The translations under genes and the position numbers were made by a program. From NCBI RefSeq assembly GCF_001466665.1, contig NZ_KQ758903.1, positions 62,001 to 126,000 of the forward strand: a stretch of DNA of 64,000 bases, read 5' to 3'. Shown piece by piece: positions 23,799 through 31,940 of the stretch. The stretch's first letter is position 1, and every line of letters starts with the position of its first letter. The notes under the pieces are model-generated. The model saw nothing but the letters and a program-made list of their open reading frames with translations, made no database searches and was not told the origin of the DNA. Source of the stretch: Dehalogenimonas alkenigignens (lineage in GTDB: Bacteria > Chloroflexota > Dehalococcoidia > Dehalococcoidales > Dehalococcoidaceae).

Positions 23799-24218
23799 TC
23801 AGGCAATTTGTTTACCCTTATCCTGGGGCGCCTGAGAAAAGACCGCGTCAACTTTAACTGTGCCGACGCCGCTGATGACGACGCCCATCGCCGCTTTCAA
23901 CGCGCCGGCGAATTGCTCAAACACCGGCCCCGAGGTCAGGTACTCTCGGTAAGTTCCTTTAACCTGAAAAGTGGTGAAAGGCGGAGCGACCGGCACTTTC
24001 ATGGCGACGATGGCTACCTTCCCGGTTTCCTCCAGGTTCTTGAAGGTCCTGGTGGTTCGCCCGTAGAGATCGGCAAAGGCAAGAGTCTCGTCGTCGACCG
24101 CGGTCATGCTCGTTTTGGGAGTGACGTTCAATTCGCCATCGCGGCTTACCGTCGCTACCATTTTAGGCACCGCGGGATCCTGAAACAGCGCGATAACCTC
24201 CGGCGGCAATTTAGCCAT
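23799..24218 (-). CDS. Pyridoxamine 5'-phosphate oxidase family (FMN-binding) protein
   Basis: A 139-residue split-barrel flavoprotein of the PPOx class. The N-terminus LPPEVIALFQDPAVPKMVATVSRDGELNVTPK is typical of this family, with the flavin-contacting DLYGRTTRTFKNLEETGKVAI segment. Substrates of these small members are usually unknown; many act on flavin or haem-type cofactors. Strong Shine-Dalgarno AAGGAGG. Sixteen bases downstream of a tiny membrane-protein gene on the same strand, opposite a Crp/Fnr regulator. Confidence 0.85.
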   Translation of the reverse strand: MAKLPPEVIALFQDPAVPKMVATVSRDGELNVTPKTSMTAVDDETLAFADLYGRTTRTFKNLEETGKVAIVAMKVPVAPPFTTFQVKGTYREYLTSGPVFEQFAGALKAAMGVVISGVGTVKVDAVFSQAPQDKGKQIA

Positions 24219-24234
24219 AGCAAGCCTCCTTAAT

Positions 24235-24402
24235 TTAATCTAGAAGCGAAATCACGGCCAGGGTCATCGCCGTGACGCCGAGAAGCAGGTGGACCCAGAA
24301 CAATTTGGCGGTGATAAAACCTTTCAGCGGGTTGTGAGCCGTTTTCAACGTGAAGCCGCAGACGCCGGCCGCCAGGATGAACACGAATGCTAATGTCGCC
24401 AT
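24235..24402 (-). CDS. Small two-TM membrane protein
   Basis: A 55-residue protein missed by length filters: MATLAFVFILAAGVCGF, a short polar turn (TLKTAHNPLKGFITAK), then LFWVHLLLGVTAMTLAVISL. It has a strong GGAGG five bases from the ATG. The hairpin of two helices with a His in each resembles small haem- or quinone-binding subunits, but that is only an impression. Heads a two-gene operon with the PPOx protein and is divergent from the Crp/Fnr gene. Confidence 0.6.
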   Translation of the reverse strand: MATLAFVFILAAGVCGFTLKTAHNPLKGFITAKLFWVHLLLGVTAMTLAVISLLD

Positions 24403-24518
24403 GCTTACCTCCAATTTTTTCTTTATTGTGGCACCGCCGCGGCGGGAAGTCTGTAAAATACTTTACCAACAAACCCGGCGGCGTGATGTAGAATAAAGCG
24501 TGGTTCCGGAGGATTGAA

Positions 24519-25256
24519 ATGACATCGCTTAGCTGTATGGCGGACATGTGGTTATTCGACGCGCTGGACGAAAAGGAAAAAGCCGATGTCCGCCGGCTGT
24601 TTCAGCGCCCCGAATACCTGAAGAATGAATATCTCTTCAACGAGGGCGAGCCCGCCAGTTCCGTCTTCATCGTCACCAAAGGCCGGGTTAAGCTGATCAA
24701 GACCTCCGAAGACGGCCGGGAAATCGTGCTGGGATACCTCACCGCCAATCAGCTGTTCGGTGAGGAAGTCCTTTTCGATGAAAGCCGCAGGTCATTTGCC
24801 GCGGTCGCCGCGGAGGATACCCGGCTATGCGCCTGTTACAAGAGCAGTTTTGAGACCCTGCTTGCCCAGAACAGCCAGTTATCGCTGAAAGTGATCAAGA
24901 GCCTGGGCGATAAAATCAGGCGGATAACCGAACAACTGGCAGACGTGGCCATCTACGACACCCGTTCCAGCCTGTGCCGGACGCTGGCCAGGCTGGCTAA
25001 AGAACACGGGCGCGAGACGTCCGATGGGATGAAGCTGAATTTCCGGCTGACCCATGACGACCTCGGCGCGCTGGTCGGGGCTTCCAGGGTCATGATCACC
25101 AATGTGATGCGGTCACTCAAGCTGGCCGGCATAGTGAAAGACGACATAGACCACCGGCTGGTGATCAGCCGGTGGTTTTTGAACGAACCGCTGCCTGAAG
25201 AGACTCCTGTAACTCCTGGTTCGCCAGGCAACTGCGAATGCTTCCAGCTCAGGTAA
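24519..25256 (+). CDS. Crp/Fnr family transcriptional regulator
   Basis: A 245-residue regulator: an N-terminal cyclic-nucleotide-type barrel (EYLFNEGEPASSVFIVTKGRVKL, GQ...LFGEEVLFDE), the long dimer helix LSLKVIKSLGDKIRRITEQL, and a winged HTH with the recognition helix LGALVGASRVMITNVMRSL. There is no N-terminal Cys set for an Fnr iron-sulfur cluster; the ligand is unknown, with haem/NO or redox sensing possible in this family. The tail CECFQLR with two Cys is unusual. ATG has GGAGG. Divergent from the PPOx operon, so likely its regulator. Confidence 0.92.
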   Translation: MTSLSCMADMWLFDALDEKEKADVRRLFQRPEYLKNEYLFNEGEPASSVFIVTKGRVKLIKTSEDGREIVLGYLTANQLFGEEVLFDESRRSFAAVAAEDTRLCACYKSSFETLLAQNSQLSLKVIKSLGDKIRRITEQLADVAIYDTRSSLCRTLARLAKEHGRETSDGMKLNFRLTHDDLGALVGASRVMITNVMRSLKLAGIVKDDIDHRLVISRWFLNEPLPEETPVTPGSPGNCECFQLR

Positions 25257-25287
25257 GCAGGCAGTTACCCCCTCAATCTGGAGGCGG

Positions 25288-26439
25288 TTATTCCAACCTG
25301 GATCGGTTGATTTCTTTCACCAATTTGGCTATCGGTCTCCATTTCTCTTTCTCATAACAGCGGGCGCTCTGCGCCTCCCTAGCAGCCAGGTAATGTATCT
25401 CATTCCCCAGCTTGCGGTAGCTTGCCAGCCTGGCGGGATCAAGTTCTCCCTGGTCGATGGCCGCCCTGACGGCGCAACCCGGCTCCCCGTCATGGCCGCA
25501 ATCGGCGTAGCGGCATTCCCGGGCGTACATCTCGACGTCTGAAAATGTACCGTGGAGATCATCTTCTCCCGCCCACATCTGGATTTCCCGCATCCCCGGC
25601 GTGTCGATCACAATGCCGCCGGCGGGCAGGAGAAGGAGCTGGCGCATGGTCGTGGTATGACGGCCCAGGCGGTCATCCGATCGGACCGCCCCGGTCTGCT
25701 GGCGCTCATGGCCCAGCATCGCATTGATCAGAGCCGATTTACCGACGCCGGAAGACCCCAGAAAAGCGACGGTGCTGCCTTCGGTCAGGTACGGCGCCAG
25801 CGCCTCCAGGCCGGCGCGCTCCCGGGCGCTGACGGCGTGAACCGGTACGCCGGGGGCGATAGCTTTAACCTTAAGGATGAAATTTTCAACGCCTGGGCAC
25901 ACATCGGCTTTATTAAGCACCATGACCGGCGCGGCGCCGCTGCTCCATGCGAGGGTCAGGTAACGCTCGATACGCCGAAGGTTGAAGCTCCTGCCGCCGT
26001 CCAGGCCGCTGACGATAAAAACGGTATCGACATTGGCGGCGACAATCTGTTCCACGGTACGTTCGCCGGCTGCTTTTCTGGAAAACTTGCTTTTCCTCGG
26101 CAGCACCGCCTGGATAACGGCTTTCTTTTCACCGGCCAACGGCTTGACCGCTACCCAGTCACCTGCCGCCGGGTACAGGCCTTCGGCCTTGAGCCGATGC
26201 CGCATCCTGCCGGCGATGGCCGCCGCAAGCACGCCACCGGCGCTTTGCACCTGGAACAGGTCTTTAGACTCTGATATGACCCTGGCAGGCACCGTGTCAG
26301 GGATATTCAATTGTTGAAAGTGCTCCTTAAAAAAAGGACTCCAGCCAAGAACTCGAAGGTCCTGTGGCCGCGAATCGGTCGGTTGGTCGTTCACTGGTTT
26401 TACTCCTGAATTTTTGGTAAAGCGATAGGATAAATCCAT
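25288..26439 (-). CDS. rsgA: Ribosome small-subunit-dependent GTPase A
   Basis: Circularly permuted GTPase that checks late 30S assembly. The 383-residue protein has the OB-fold N-domain, then G4 NKAD, G1 GSSGVGKSALIN and G3 DTPGMRE in the permuted order G4-G1-G3. The C-terminal zinc knuckle is present: CRYADCGHDGEPGCAV. The first ~30 residues are extra compared with the usual start; conserved sequence begins at LGWSPFFKEHF, so a later start is possible. A separate small transcription unit with its own terminator lies just upstream on the same strand. Confidence 0.95.
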   Translation of the reverse strand: MDLSYRFTKNSGVKPVNDQPTDSRPQDLRVLGWSPFFKEHFQQLNIPDTVPARVISESKDLFQVQSAGGVLAAAIAGRMRHRLKAEGLYPAAGDWVAVKPLAGEKKAVIQAVLPRKSKFSRKAAGERTVEQIVAANVDTVFIVSGLDGGRSFNLRRIERYLTLAWSSGAAPVMVLNKADVCPGVENFILKVKAIAPGVPVHAVSARERAGLEALAPYLTEGSTVAFLGSSGVGKSALINAMLGHERQQTGAVRSDDRLGRHTTTMRQLLLLPAGGIVIDTPGMREIQMWAGEDDLHGTFSDVEMYARECRYADCGHDGEPGCAVRAAIDQGELDPARLASYRKLGNEIHYLAAREAQSARCYEKEKWRPIAKLVKEINRSRLE

Positions 26440-26506
26440 TAAAATAGAAAACCGCGGTTCACACCCCGCGGCCGTTCTGCTTTCTCAAGACAAGAAGAAA
26501 CAATAA

Positions 26507-26528
26507 AGCCGTTCCCGGTGGAACGGCT
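26507..26528 (-). terminator. Terminator of the small unit upstream of rsgA
   Basis: On the minus strand AGCCGTTCC-ACCG-GGAACGGCT followed by TTATTGTTTCTTCTTG. It lies 39 bases after a 15-codon ORF and ~70 bases before rsgA, so it either ends a small RNA or acts as an attenuator. Confidence 0.8.
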
Positions 26529-26566
26529 ATCAACCTGCTCGATCAGACGAGGAATTTCTGGTTAGC

Positions 26567-26614
26567 CTAAACACGCCGGGGCGTGACATCCGGAACTATC
26601 AACATGACAGGCAT
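26567..26614 (-). CDS. Candidate 15-residue leader peptide or microprotein
   Basis: The ORF MPVMLIVPDVTPRRV has a very strong Shine-Dalgarno (AAGGAGGGG, six bases from ATG) and a near-consensus promoter, which argues for real translation. It is followed by a hairpin terminator and then rsgA. No repeated regulatory codons (Trp, His, Leu runs) are seen, so classical attenuation is not obvious. It could be a leader peptide or a small mRNA of its own. Confidence 0.45.
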   Translation of the reverse strand: MPVMLIVPDVTPRRV

Positions 26615-26647
26615 CAACACCCCTCCTTTTTTCCGTAATCCTGGGGA

Positions 26648-26676
26648 ATACTAGCACCGCGTCCGGCGGGAGTCAA
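26648..26676 (-). promoter_or_regulatory. Near-consensus promoter for the small unit upstream of rsgA
   Basis: Minus strand: TTGACT (26676-26671), 17-base spacer ending TGC, TAGTAT (26653-26648). Perfect spacing plus an extended -10. Confidence 0.8.
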
Positions 26677-26706
26677 GACCGGTTGAACGAAGTATCGAAT
26701 TGAGAA

Positions 26707-26781
26707 CTGGGCAGTACAGGATTCGAACCTGTGACACCCTGCGTGTAAAGCAGGTGCTCTAACCAGCTGAGCTAACCGCCC
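26707..26781 (-). tRNA. tRNA-Val (anticodon UAC)
   Basis: Acceptor stem GGGCGGT/ACTGCCC with discriminator A, D-arm TAGCTCAGCTGGTTAGAGC, anticodon stem-loop CCTGC-TTTACAC-GCAGG, and T-arm with GGTTCGAATCC. The anticodon TAC reads GUA/GUN valine codons. CCA is not encoded. Confidence 0.97.
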
Positions 26782-26826
26782 GTGAAGACCTATTGTAGAC
26801 TAACTTTCGGGTGATGTAAAAAGCTG

Positions 26827-28623
26827 TCAGGGATTGGCGGAGATGTATTCGGCGACCAGCTTATGGGCTTTTTCATCGGCGCAGAGCGATTCCAGCTCCC
26901 GGCTTGAATCCCGGTAAAGGGTGATGCCCTTGACTCCCTCGCGGTAGCCGAAGAGAAAGATATCCGCCTGCTGCTGAGGCGTCGTTAAATTGGGCACGTT
27001 GGTCATCTTGGACACCGCGCCGTCGGTGTGGCGCTGAAAAGCGGCCTGGATGCGGACATGCCACTCCGGTTTGATGCGGTTGGAGGTGACGTAAACGCGC
27101 TTGATGCGCTCCGGCACGCCGTCAATCTGCGTCAGATCGATGCAGGACACCAACTTCTGTAAAAGCTCGCCGGAGTAGAAGCCTTCGCGGCGGGCGGCGG
27201 ACTCGAAGTAGGGATTGATCTCGAGCAAATTCTCGCCGTCCAGGACGTTCCTGACGAAAACGGTGGCATAGAACGGCTCGATGCCGACGTTGCAGCCGGC
27301 GATGAGCGAGATGGTGCCGGTGGGGGCTACCGTGGTGCAGGAGGCGTGTCGCTGCCTGCGGCCGCCGGGGGCGTCGTGGACGCTGCCCTTGAAAGCCGGG
27401 AAGACGCCTCGTTTTTCGGCCAGCTCCTCCGAGGCGTCCCGCGCCTTTTCGGTGACGAAGCCCATGACATACTCGGCGATCTTGACCGCCTCGAATGAAT
27501 CGTAGGGGACGCCCAAAAGAACCAGCATGTCGGCAAAGCCCATGACCCCCAGGCCGATCTTGCGCGTCTGTTTAGTCACTTCCTCGACCTGCAGCAGCGG
27601 GTAGCAGTTGACGTCGATGACGTTGTCAAGGAGATTCACGCCGGTCTTGACCGCCGCGGCCAGTTTATCGTAGTCGACCACCATCTTTTCGCCGGCCTGT
27701 TTGACCATTTTAGCCAGATTGACCGAGCCCAGGTTGCAGGATTCGTAGGGCAACAGGGCCTGCTCGGCGCAGCCGGTGACTGTCTCGACGGGGCCGAGGT
27801 TGGGGGTGGGATTGCCGCGGTTGACGCGATCGATAAAGACCAGGCCGGGGTCCCCGGTCTTCCAGGACTGGGCGACAATCTTCTTAAAGACCTCGACGGC
27901 GTTGAGGCGCCCGGTCAGCTTGCCTGTCCGAGGGTTGATGAGATCGTAATCGCTCCCCGATTCCAGGGCGTCCATGAAGTCATCGGTCACGGCGACCGAG
28001 ATGCAGAAATTGGTCAGCGCCAGCGGGTCGTCTTTGGCGACAATGAATTTTAAAATGTCCGGATGATGCACCGACAACAGGCCGATGCTGCAGCCCCGGC
28101 GCACCCCCCCCTGGCGGATGACGTCAGAGGCGGCCGACAGCGCCGAGAGGAAGCTGACCGGCCCGCCGGCGATGCCGGAGACGCCGTCAACCATGTCGCC
28201 CGCCGGCCGCAGTCGGGACAGGGAGTAGCCGGTACCTCCGCCGCTCTTGTGGATCAGGGCGGTGTACTTCATGGCATCGAAAATGCCCTCGACGGAGTCT
28301 TCCACCGGCAGGGCGAAGCAGGCGGCCAGCTGGCCGTTCTTTTTACCGGCGTTTAAAAGCGTCGGCGAATTGGGCAGGAATTCCAGGCGCGACATGACGC
28401 CGTAGAATTCGGCTTCTTTGGCGGCGACGTCGGCGCGGGCATCGTACTGACGCTCGGCGGCGGCCAGCGTCCCGGCGACGCGGCGAAACATCTCCGCCGG
28501 CGTCTCGATGACCCGGCCCGCGGCGTCCTTACGCAGGTAACGCTTTTCCAGGACGCGCCGGGCATTGGCGGTGAGTTCTATCTCCGGCTGCGGCGCCGCT
28601 TTAGAACCGGCATCGAGAGGCAT
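26827..28623 (-). CDS. nrdJ: Adenosylcobalamin-dependent (class II) ribonucleotide reductase
   Basis: Reduces ribonucleotides to deoxyribonucleotides using B12, needing no oxygen. The 598-residue protein has LEFLPNSPTLLNAG, LAACFALPVEDS (first redox Cys), KSGGGTGYSLSRLRP, the active-site stretch GCAEQALLPYESCNLGS with catalytic Cys and Glu, and the phosphate loop APTGTISLIAGC. Two oddities: the Asn two residues before the catalytic Cys in the usual NxCxE motif is Thr here (TGCAE), and the C-terminus ends at EYISANP without the CxxC tail that most NrdJ proteins use for re-reduction. Otherwise intact. Confidence 0.95.
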   Translation of the reverse strand: MPLDAGSKAAPQPEIELTANARRVLEKRYLRKDAAGRVIETPAEMFRRVAGTLAAAERQYDARADVAAKEAEFYGVMSRLEFLPNSPTLLNAGKKNGQLAACFALPVEDSVEGIFDAMKYTALIHKSGGGTGYSLSRLRPAGDMVDGVSGIAGGPVSFLSALSAASDVIRQGGVRRGCSIGLLSVHHPDILKFIVAKDDPLALTNFCISVAVTDDFMDALESGSDYDLINPRTGKLTGRLNAVEVFKKIVAQSWKTGDPGLVFIDRVNRGNPTPNLGPVETVTGCAEQALLPYESCNLGSVNLAKMVKQAGEKMVVDYDKLAAAVKTGVNLLDNVIDVNCYPLLQVEEVTKQTRKIGLGVMGFADMLVLLGVPYDSFEAVKIAEYVMGFVTEKARDASEELAEKRGVFPAFKGSVHDAPGGRRQRHASCTTVAPTGTISLIAGCNVGIEPFYATVFVRNVLDGENLLEINPYFESAARREGFYSGELLQKLVSCIDLTQIDGVPERIKRVYVTSNRIKPEWHVRIQAAFQRHTDGAVSKMTNVPNLTTPQQQADIFLFGYREGVKGITLYRDSSRELESLCADEKAHKLVAEYISANP

Positions 28624-28629
28624 GGTAAT

Positions 28630-29289
28630 CTACTCGACCTTCAGGATGTTAAGGTACCAGAAGCCGTCCTGAAGCACTTTGTTGCTTTCGACGATCTCCA
28701 GGTTTTTCTTGAAAGCAGGCCCGCCCAGGACGGTGGTGTGATAGGCCCCGGCCTCGGCGGCGCGGGAGATTTTCTTTTCGCGGCGGATTTCGTCCCAGTC
28801 ACGGAGGAAAGCGGCGTCCAGCTTGCGGCCCAGCCATTCTTCGCCCATGACATCGGCCCGGGTGGTGACGATGATGGCTTCAAAGCCGCGGCTGATGAAC
28901 TCCCGGAGGATGCGGTCCTTGGTCATGCCTTCCAGCGGCAGGTGGGCGGCGATGCCGACCTCGCGGCAGACCGAGTCAATCCACTGGCGTTCCACGTCGC
29001 CGTTGCCGAAAATGCCGCCCTCCACGCCCTGCTTGTGAAGCTCTTCGAGGCATTTCTTGAAATCGGCTTCGTAGCGGAAGCCGTTGGTCACCAGCTGGAT
29101 CAGCGGTATGCCCATGCTTCGGGCCTGAGCCTGCATCAGGTCTGATGACAGGCCGTGAGTGCAGGAGGTGCGGCCGTCCTCGTTGAGGATATTCAGGAGA
29201 TGGGTAACCTTCATGCCGGATTCACGGGCCATGGCCAGGGCCAGGCAGCTGTCCTTGCCGCCGCTCTACGAAGTCACAACCTGAGTCAA
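28630..29289 (-). pseudogene. Dph6-like PP-loop ATP-dependent ligase, interrupted by an amber codon
   Basis: The open part (28630-29232, 200 residues) matches the diphthine-ammonia-ligase-like PP-loop family (MKVTHLLNILNEDG, TSCTHGLSSDLM, GGIFGNGDVERQW). Reading further upstream in the same frame gives SGGKDSC, the essential ATP-binding loop, at 29248-29265, then TAG at 29266-29268, then TTG ACT CAG... from 29289 with GGGAGGG in place. The family has Trp or Tyr where TAG stands. So the full gene is 219 codons with one nonsense codon at codon 8. It may be a recent mutation, an assembly error, or be read through. It follows... upstream of nrdJ by 6 bases. Confidence 0.8.
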
Positions 29290-29476
29290 GATGCCCTCCC
29301 GAAAGTTAACGCGGATAAAGATTCATGTAAGGATAACAAACATTCAATATTAGCAAGAACGAGTATTTTTCGCAACGGAAAAAACGTTCCGGCTGCTTTG
29401 CGGCGGCACTGACGTGGGGATTAGGGTACAGGCGGGGAAGCGGCGGCGGTTCAACCGGATGAAACCCTGACGATGG

Positions 29477-29550
29477 CGCGCTTGGCGGGGCTCGAACCCA
29501 CGACCTCAGCCTTCGCAGGGCTGCGCTCTATCCAACTGAGCTACAAGCGC
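29477..29550 (-). tRNA. tRNA-Arg (anticodon GCG)
   Basis: Acceptor GCGCTTG/CAAGCGC, discriminator G, D-arm TAGCTCAGTTGGATAGAGC, anticodon stem-loop CAGCC-CTGCGAA-GGCTG (anticodon GCG), T-loop GGGTTCGAGCCCC. CCA is not encoded. A GCG anticodon reads CGC without wobble inosine. Confidence 0.95.
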
Positions 29551-29568
29551 CCGAACCAAGAAAGTAAA

Positions 29569-29654
29569 TGGTGCCGAAGGAGAGATTTGAACTCTCATGC
29601 CCTTACGGACACTACGCCCTGAACGTAGCGCGTCTGCCGTTCCGCCACTTCGGC
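29569..29654 (-). tRNA. tRNA-Leu (anticodon CAG)
   Basis: Class II tRNA with long variable arm: acceptor GCCGAAG/CTTCGGC, discriminator A followed by an encoded CCA, anticodon stem-loop CTACG-TTCAGGG-CGTAG, variable arm TGTCCGTAAGGGCA, T-arm GAGTTCAAATCTC. Lies 18 bases from tRNA-Arg and probably in the same transcript. Confidence 0.96.
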
Positions 29655-29723
29655 GCGGTTGTGATTACAGGCAAGTGTCAATTATACTTACCTTAAAGAC
29701 AGGCTGTCAATCGGAGGTCCCGC

Positions 29724-30947
29724 ATGCGGGTCATCCTTTTTACCGGCAAGGGCGGCGTCGGCAAGACCTCGCTGGCCGCGGCCACCGCCGTCCGCGCCGC
29801 GGACATGGGCAAGCGCACCCTGGTGCTTTCAACCGACATCGCCCACAGCCTGGCCGATTCCTTCGATGTCGAACTGGCCAACGAGCCGCGGCAGATAATC
29901 GCCAATCTGTGGGGCCAGGAGACCGAGATCTATAAAACGCTGGAAACCTACTGGGGCGCCATCCAGCGGTATATCGCCGCGCTCATGTCCTGGCGCGGCA
30001 TGAGCGGCATCGTGGCCGACGAGGTAGCCGTCCTGCCCGGCATGGAAGAGCTGGCCAACCTGCTCTACATCGAGAGATACCGGCGCGAAGGGAACTACGA
30101 CCTGGTGATCGTTGATTCGGCGCCGACCGGGGAAACGCTCAGGCTGCTGTCTTTCCCGGATATGCTGCACTGGTGGATGAACCGGCTGTTCCCCATCCAG
30201 CGGAAAGTGGCCGCGGTGATGCGGCCGGTGGTGGGCGCCCTCTCCGACATCCCGCTACCGTCCAACTCGGTGCTGGACGCGGTGGCCGAACTCTATGCCG
30301 AACTGGAGGATGTCCACAAACTCCTGCTGGATGCCGAACAGTCTTCCATCAGGCTGGTGGTCAATCCGGAGAAGATGGTCATCAAGGAAGCCCAGCGCAC
30401 CCTGACCTATTTGAACCTGTTCGGCTACTCGACCGACGCCGTTATCGTCAACCGCATCCTGCCCCAGTCAGTCAGCGATGACTACTTCGCCGGCTGGAAA
30501 GAAAGCCAGCGCAAATACCTGAAGTACATCAAGGAAGCGTTCTCGCCGCTGCCGATTCTCAACATGCCGCTTCTAGACCAGGAGGTTGTCGGGGTGGAGA
30601 TGCTGCGGCGGATGGCGGCGGCGGTTTACGGCGAGGCTGACCCGTCGGCTTTCTTTTTCCGGGGCCAGGTTCAAACGATCGACAAAACAAGCGACGGCTA
30701 CCTGCTCAACCTGAAGCTGCCGTTCGCCAGCAAGGAGCAGGTCTCCTTAATCCACAGCCGCGACGAACTGAATATTAAGGTCGGCAGCTACCGCCGTACC
30801 GTGGCCCTGCCGCACGTATTGACCAGTCTCAAGGTCGGCGACGCCAAAATGGACGGCCAGACGCTGCGCATTCATTTCTTGCAGCCGTCCGCGGCCGGAG
30901 AGCCGGCGGTTAAAAAACACGGGCATAAAGAGGAGGCCAGCCAATGA
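29724..30947 (+). CDS. ArsA/Get3-family ATPase
   Basis: A 407-residue P-loop ATPase of the deviant-Walker (KGGVGKT) class: GKGGVGKTS at residues 8-16, switch-I-like STDIAHSLADSFD, switch-II DSAPTGETLRLLSFP, and the adenine-binding NRILP segment. Residues ~310-395 form a separate beta-rich domain (YLLNLKLPFASKEQVSLIHS...) like the alpha-crystallin/p23-type domain at the end of some bacterial Get3 homologs. There is no ArsA tandem repeat and no arsenite genes nearby, so a protein-targeting or assembly role is more likely than arsenite export. Coupled to the next gene by an ATGA overlap. Confidence 0.9.
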   Translation: MRVILFTGKGGVGKTSLAAATAVRAADMGKRTLVLSTDIAHSLADSFDVELANEPRQIIANLWGQETEIYKTLETYWGAIQRYIAALMSWRGMSGIVADEVAVLPGMEELANLLYIERYRREGNYDLVIVDSAPTGETLRLLSFPDMLHWWMNRLFPIQRKVAAVMRPVVGALSDIPLPSNSVLDAVAELYAELEDVHKLLLDAEQSSIRLVVNPEKMVIKEAQRTLTYLNLFGYSTDAVIVNRILPQSVSDDYFAGWKESQRKYLKYIKEAFSPLPILNMPLLDQEVVGVEMLRRMAAAVYGEADPSAFFFRGQVQTIDKTSDGYLLNLKLPFASKEQVSLIHSRDELNIKVGSYRRTVALPHVLTSLKVGDAKMDGQTLRIHFLQPSAAGEPAVKKHGHKEEASQ

Positions 30948-31168
30948 GCGACAGCATGTTCGAGATTTCTTTTCAGCCCGGCGAGGAAGTGGTTATCAAG
31001 CTCCGGGCGCCGGACCTTAAAATGTTCAAAGGCGAAACGGTTCAGCACCTGATGGGCGCCAGGAAAGAGATGCTGCTGGCCCTCCGCAGCCTGCTTGACG
31101 AAGCTATTTCCCGTACCGACGCCCATGCCGCGCCGGCCGAAGACCGGACGCGGATCAAGGTGGAGTGA
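30944..31168 (+). CDS. Small conserved partner of the ArsA-type ATPase
   Basis: A 74-residue acidic protein translated by ATGA overlap with the ArsA/Get3-type gene. It has a beta-strand opening (MFEISFQPGEEVVIKLRAPD) and a helical second half (VQHLMGARKEMLLALRSLLDEAI). No family recognised. The tight coupling suggests that it binds the ATPase or its client. Confidence 0.7.
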   Translation: MSDSMFEISFQPGEEVVIKLRAPDLKMFKGETVQHLMGARKEMLLALRSLLDEAISRTDAHAAPAEDRTRIKVE

Positions 31169-31175
31169 GCGCCGC

Positions 31176-31940
31176 CTAGATTTCCTTTTGCTTAAGGATG
31201 CCCGTCGCCAGCCAGCCCGACGCGGCGATCAGCGCCAGAGTCACCCCAAGCGCCAGCCATTCCTCACCCCCGGCTTCGCCGGCGGTGAGGTGGTTGCCCC
31301 AGCTGGTGATGGCGCCCGGCAGCACCCGGCCGAGATACGGCACGGCCGTCAGAGCCGTGCCGGCGATGAGGGCGCCGATAGCTACGCCGCCGGCGGCCAG
31401 CGAGTTGCGGAAAACGGCTGAAAAGACCAGGGTCACGGCGACGCAGAAGGTCATATAGACCGCCAGCAACCCGGTCTGGGCGATGAAGCCGCCGAGGTTG
31501 CCGTCCTCAAACAGCAGCCAGGTGTAGCCGAAAGCGCCCAGGCCGCCGAGGGCGAGGCCAATGGCGAAAGTGGCGCTGATAGCGATGAGTTTGGAGGTGA
31601 CAAAGGCCCCGGCGGAGACCGGCTTGGACAGGGTCATCAGCGCCGTGCCGCTCTTGCGTTCCCCGGCGATGGCGCCCATGGTCACCAGCACGGCGATCAG
31701 CAGCCCGATCTGGAGCGCCGTGGCCGAGTATTCGGCAAGAGCCTGCAGCGCCGTCGGCGGCGGCAGTTCGATGGGCACGGCGTTCTCGCCGCCGGCCAGT
31801 TTGATAATCTCCGGCAGGTACCGGATCATCAGCGGCGTGCTCAGGCCGAAAAAGAGGAACACCCCGCCGACGATAAGCAGGCGGAAGGTCTTGAACTGCT
31901 CCCGCAGCTCCTTGAACAGCAGCGTCTTAAATCCGGTCAT
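31176..31940 (-). CDS. ABC-2 type transporter permease
   Basis: Membrane subunit of an exporter, 254 residues from the ATG at 31940, which overlaps the ATPase stop as ATGA; an upstream in-frame extension lies inside the ATPase gene and is not credible. About six hydrophobic helices, with the typical first helix LLFKELREQFKTFRLLIVGG and the loop GERKSGTALMTLSKPVSAGAF found in NosY-like ABC-2 permeases. Substrate unknown. Confidence 0.9.
   Translation of the reverse strand: MTGFKTLLFKELREQFKTFRLLIVGGVFLFFGLSTPLMIRYLPEIIKLAGGENAVPIELPPPTALQALAEYSATALQIGLLIAVLVTMGAIAGERKSGTALMTLSKPVSAGAFVTSKLIAISATFAIGLALGGLGAFGYTWLLFEDGNLGGFIAQTGLLAVYMTFCVAVTLVFSAVFRNSLAAGGVAIGALIAGTALTAVPYLGRVLPGAITSWGNHLTAGEAGGEEWLALGVTLALIAASGWLATGILKQKEI

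Noticed and set aside
29266-29268. Pyrrolysine or other recoding at the in-frame TAG
   Set aside because: No pylS/pylT or downstream recoding signal is visible, and the position is normally Trp or Tyr; a nonsense change or sequence error is simpler.
29724-30947. Arsenite efflux ATPase (arsA of an ars operon)
   Set aside because: Single ATPase domain and no arsB, arsR or arsD nearby.
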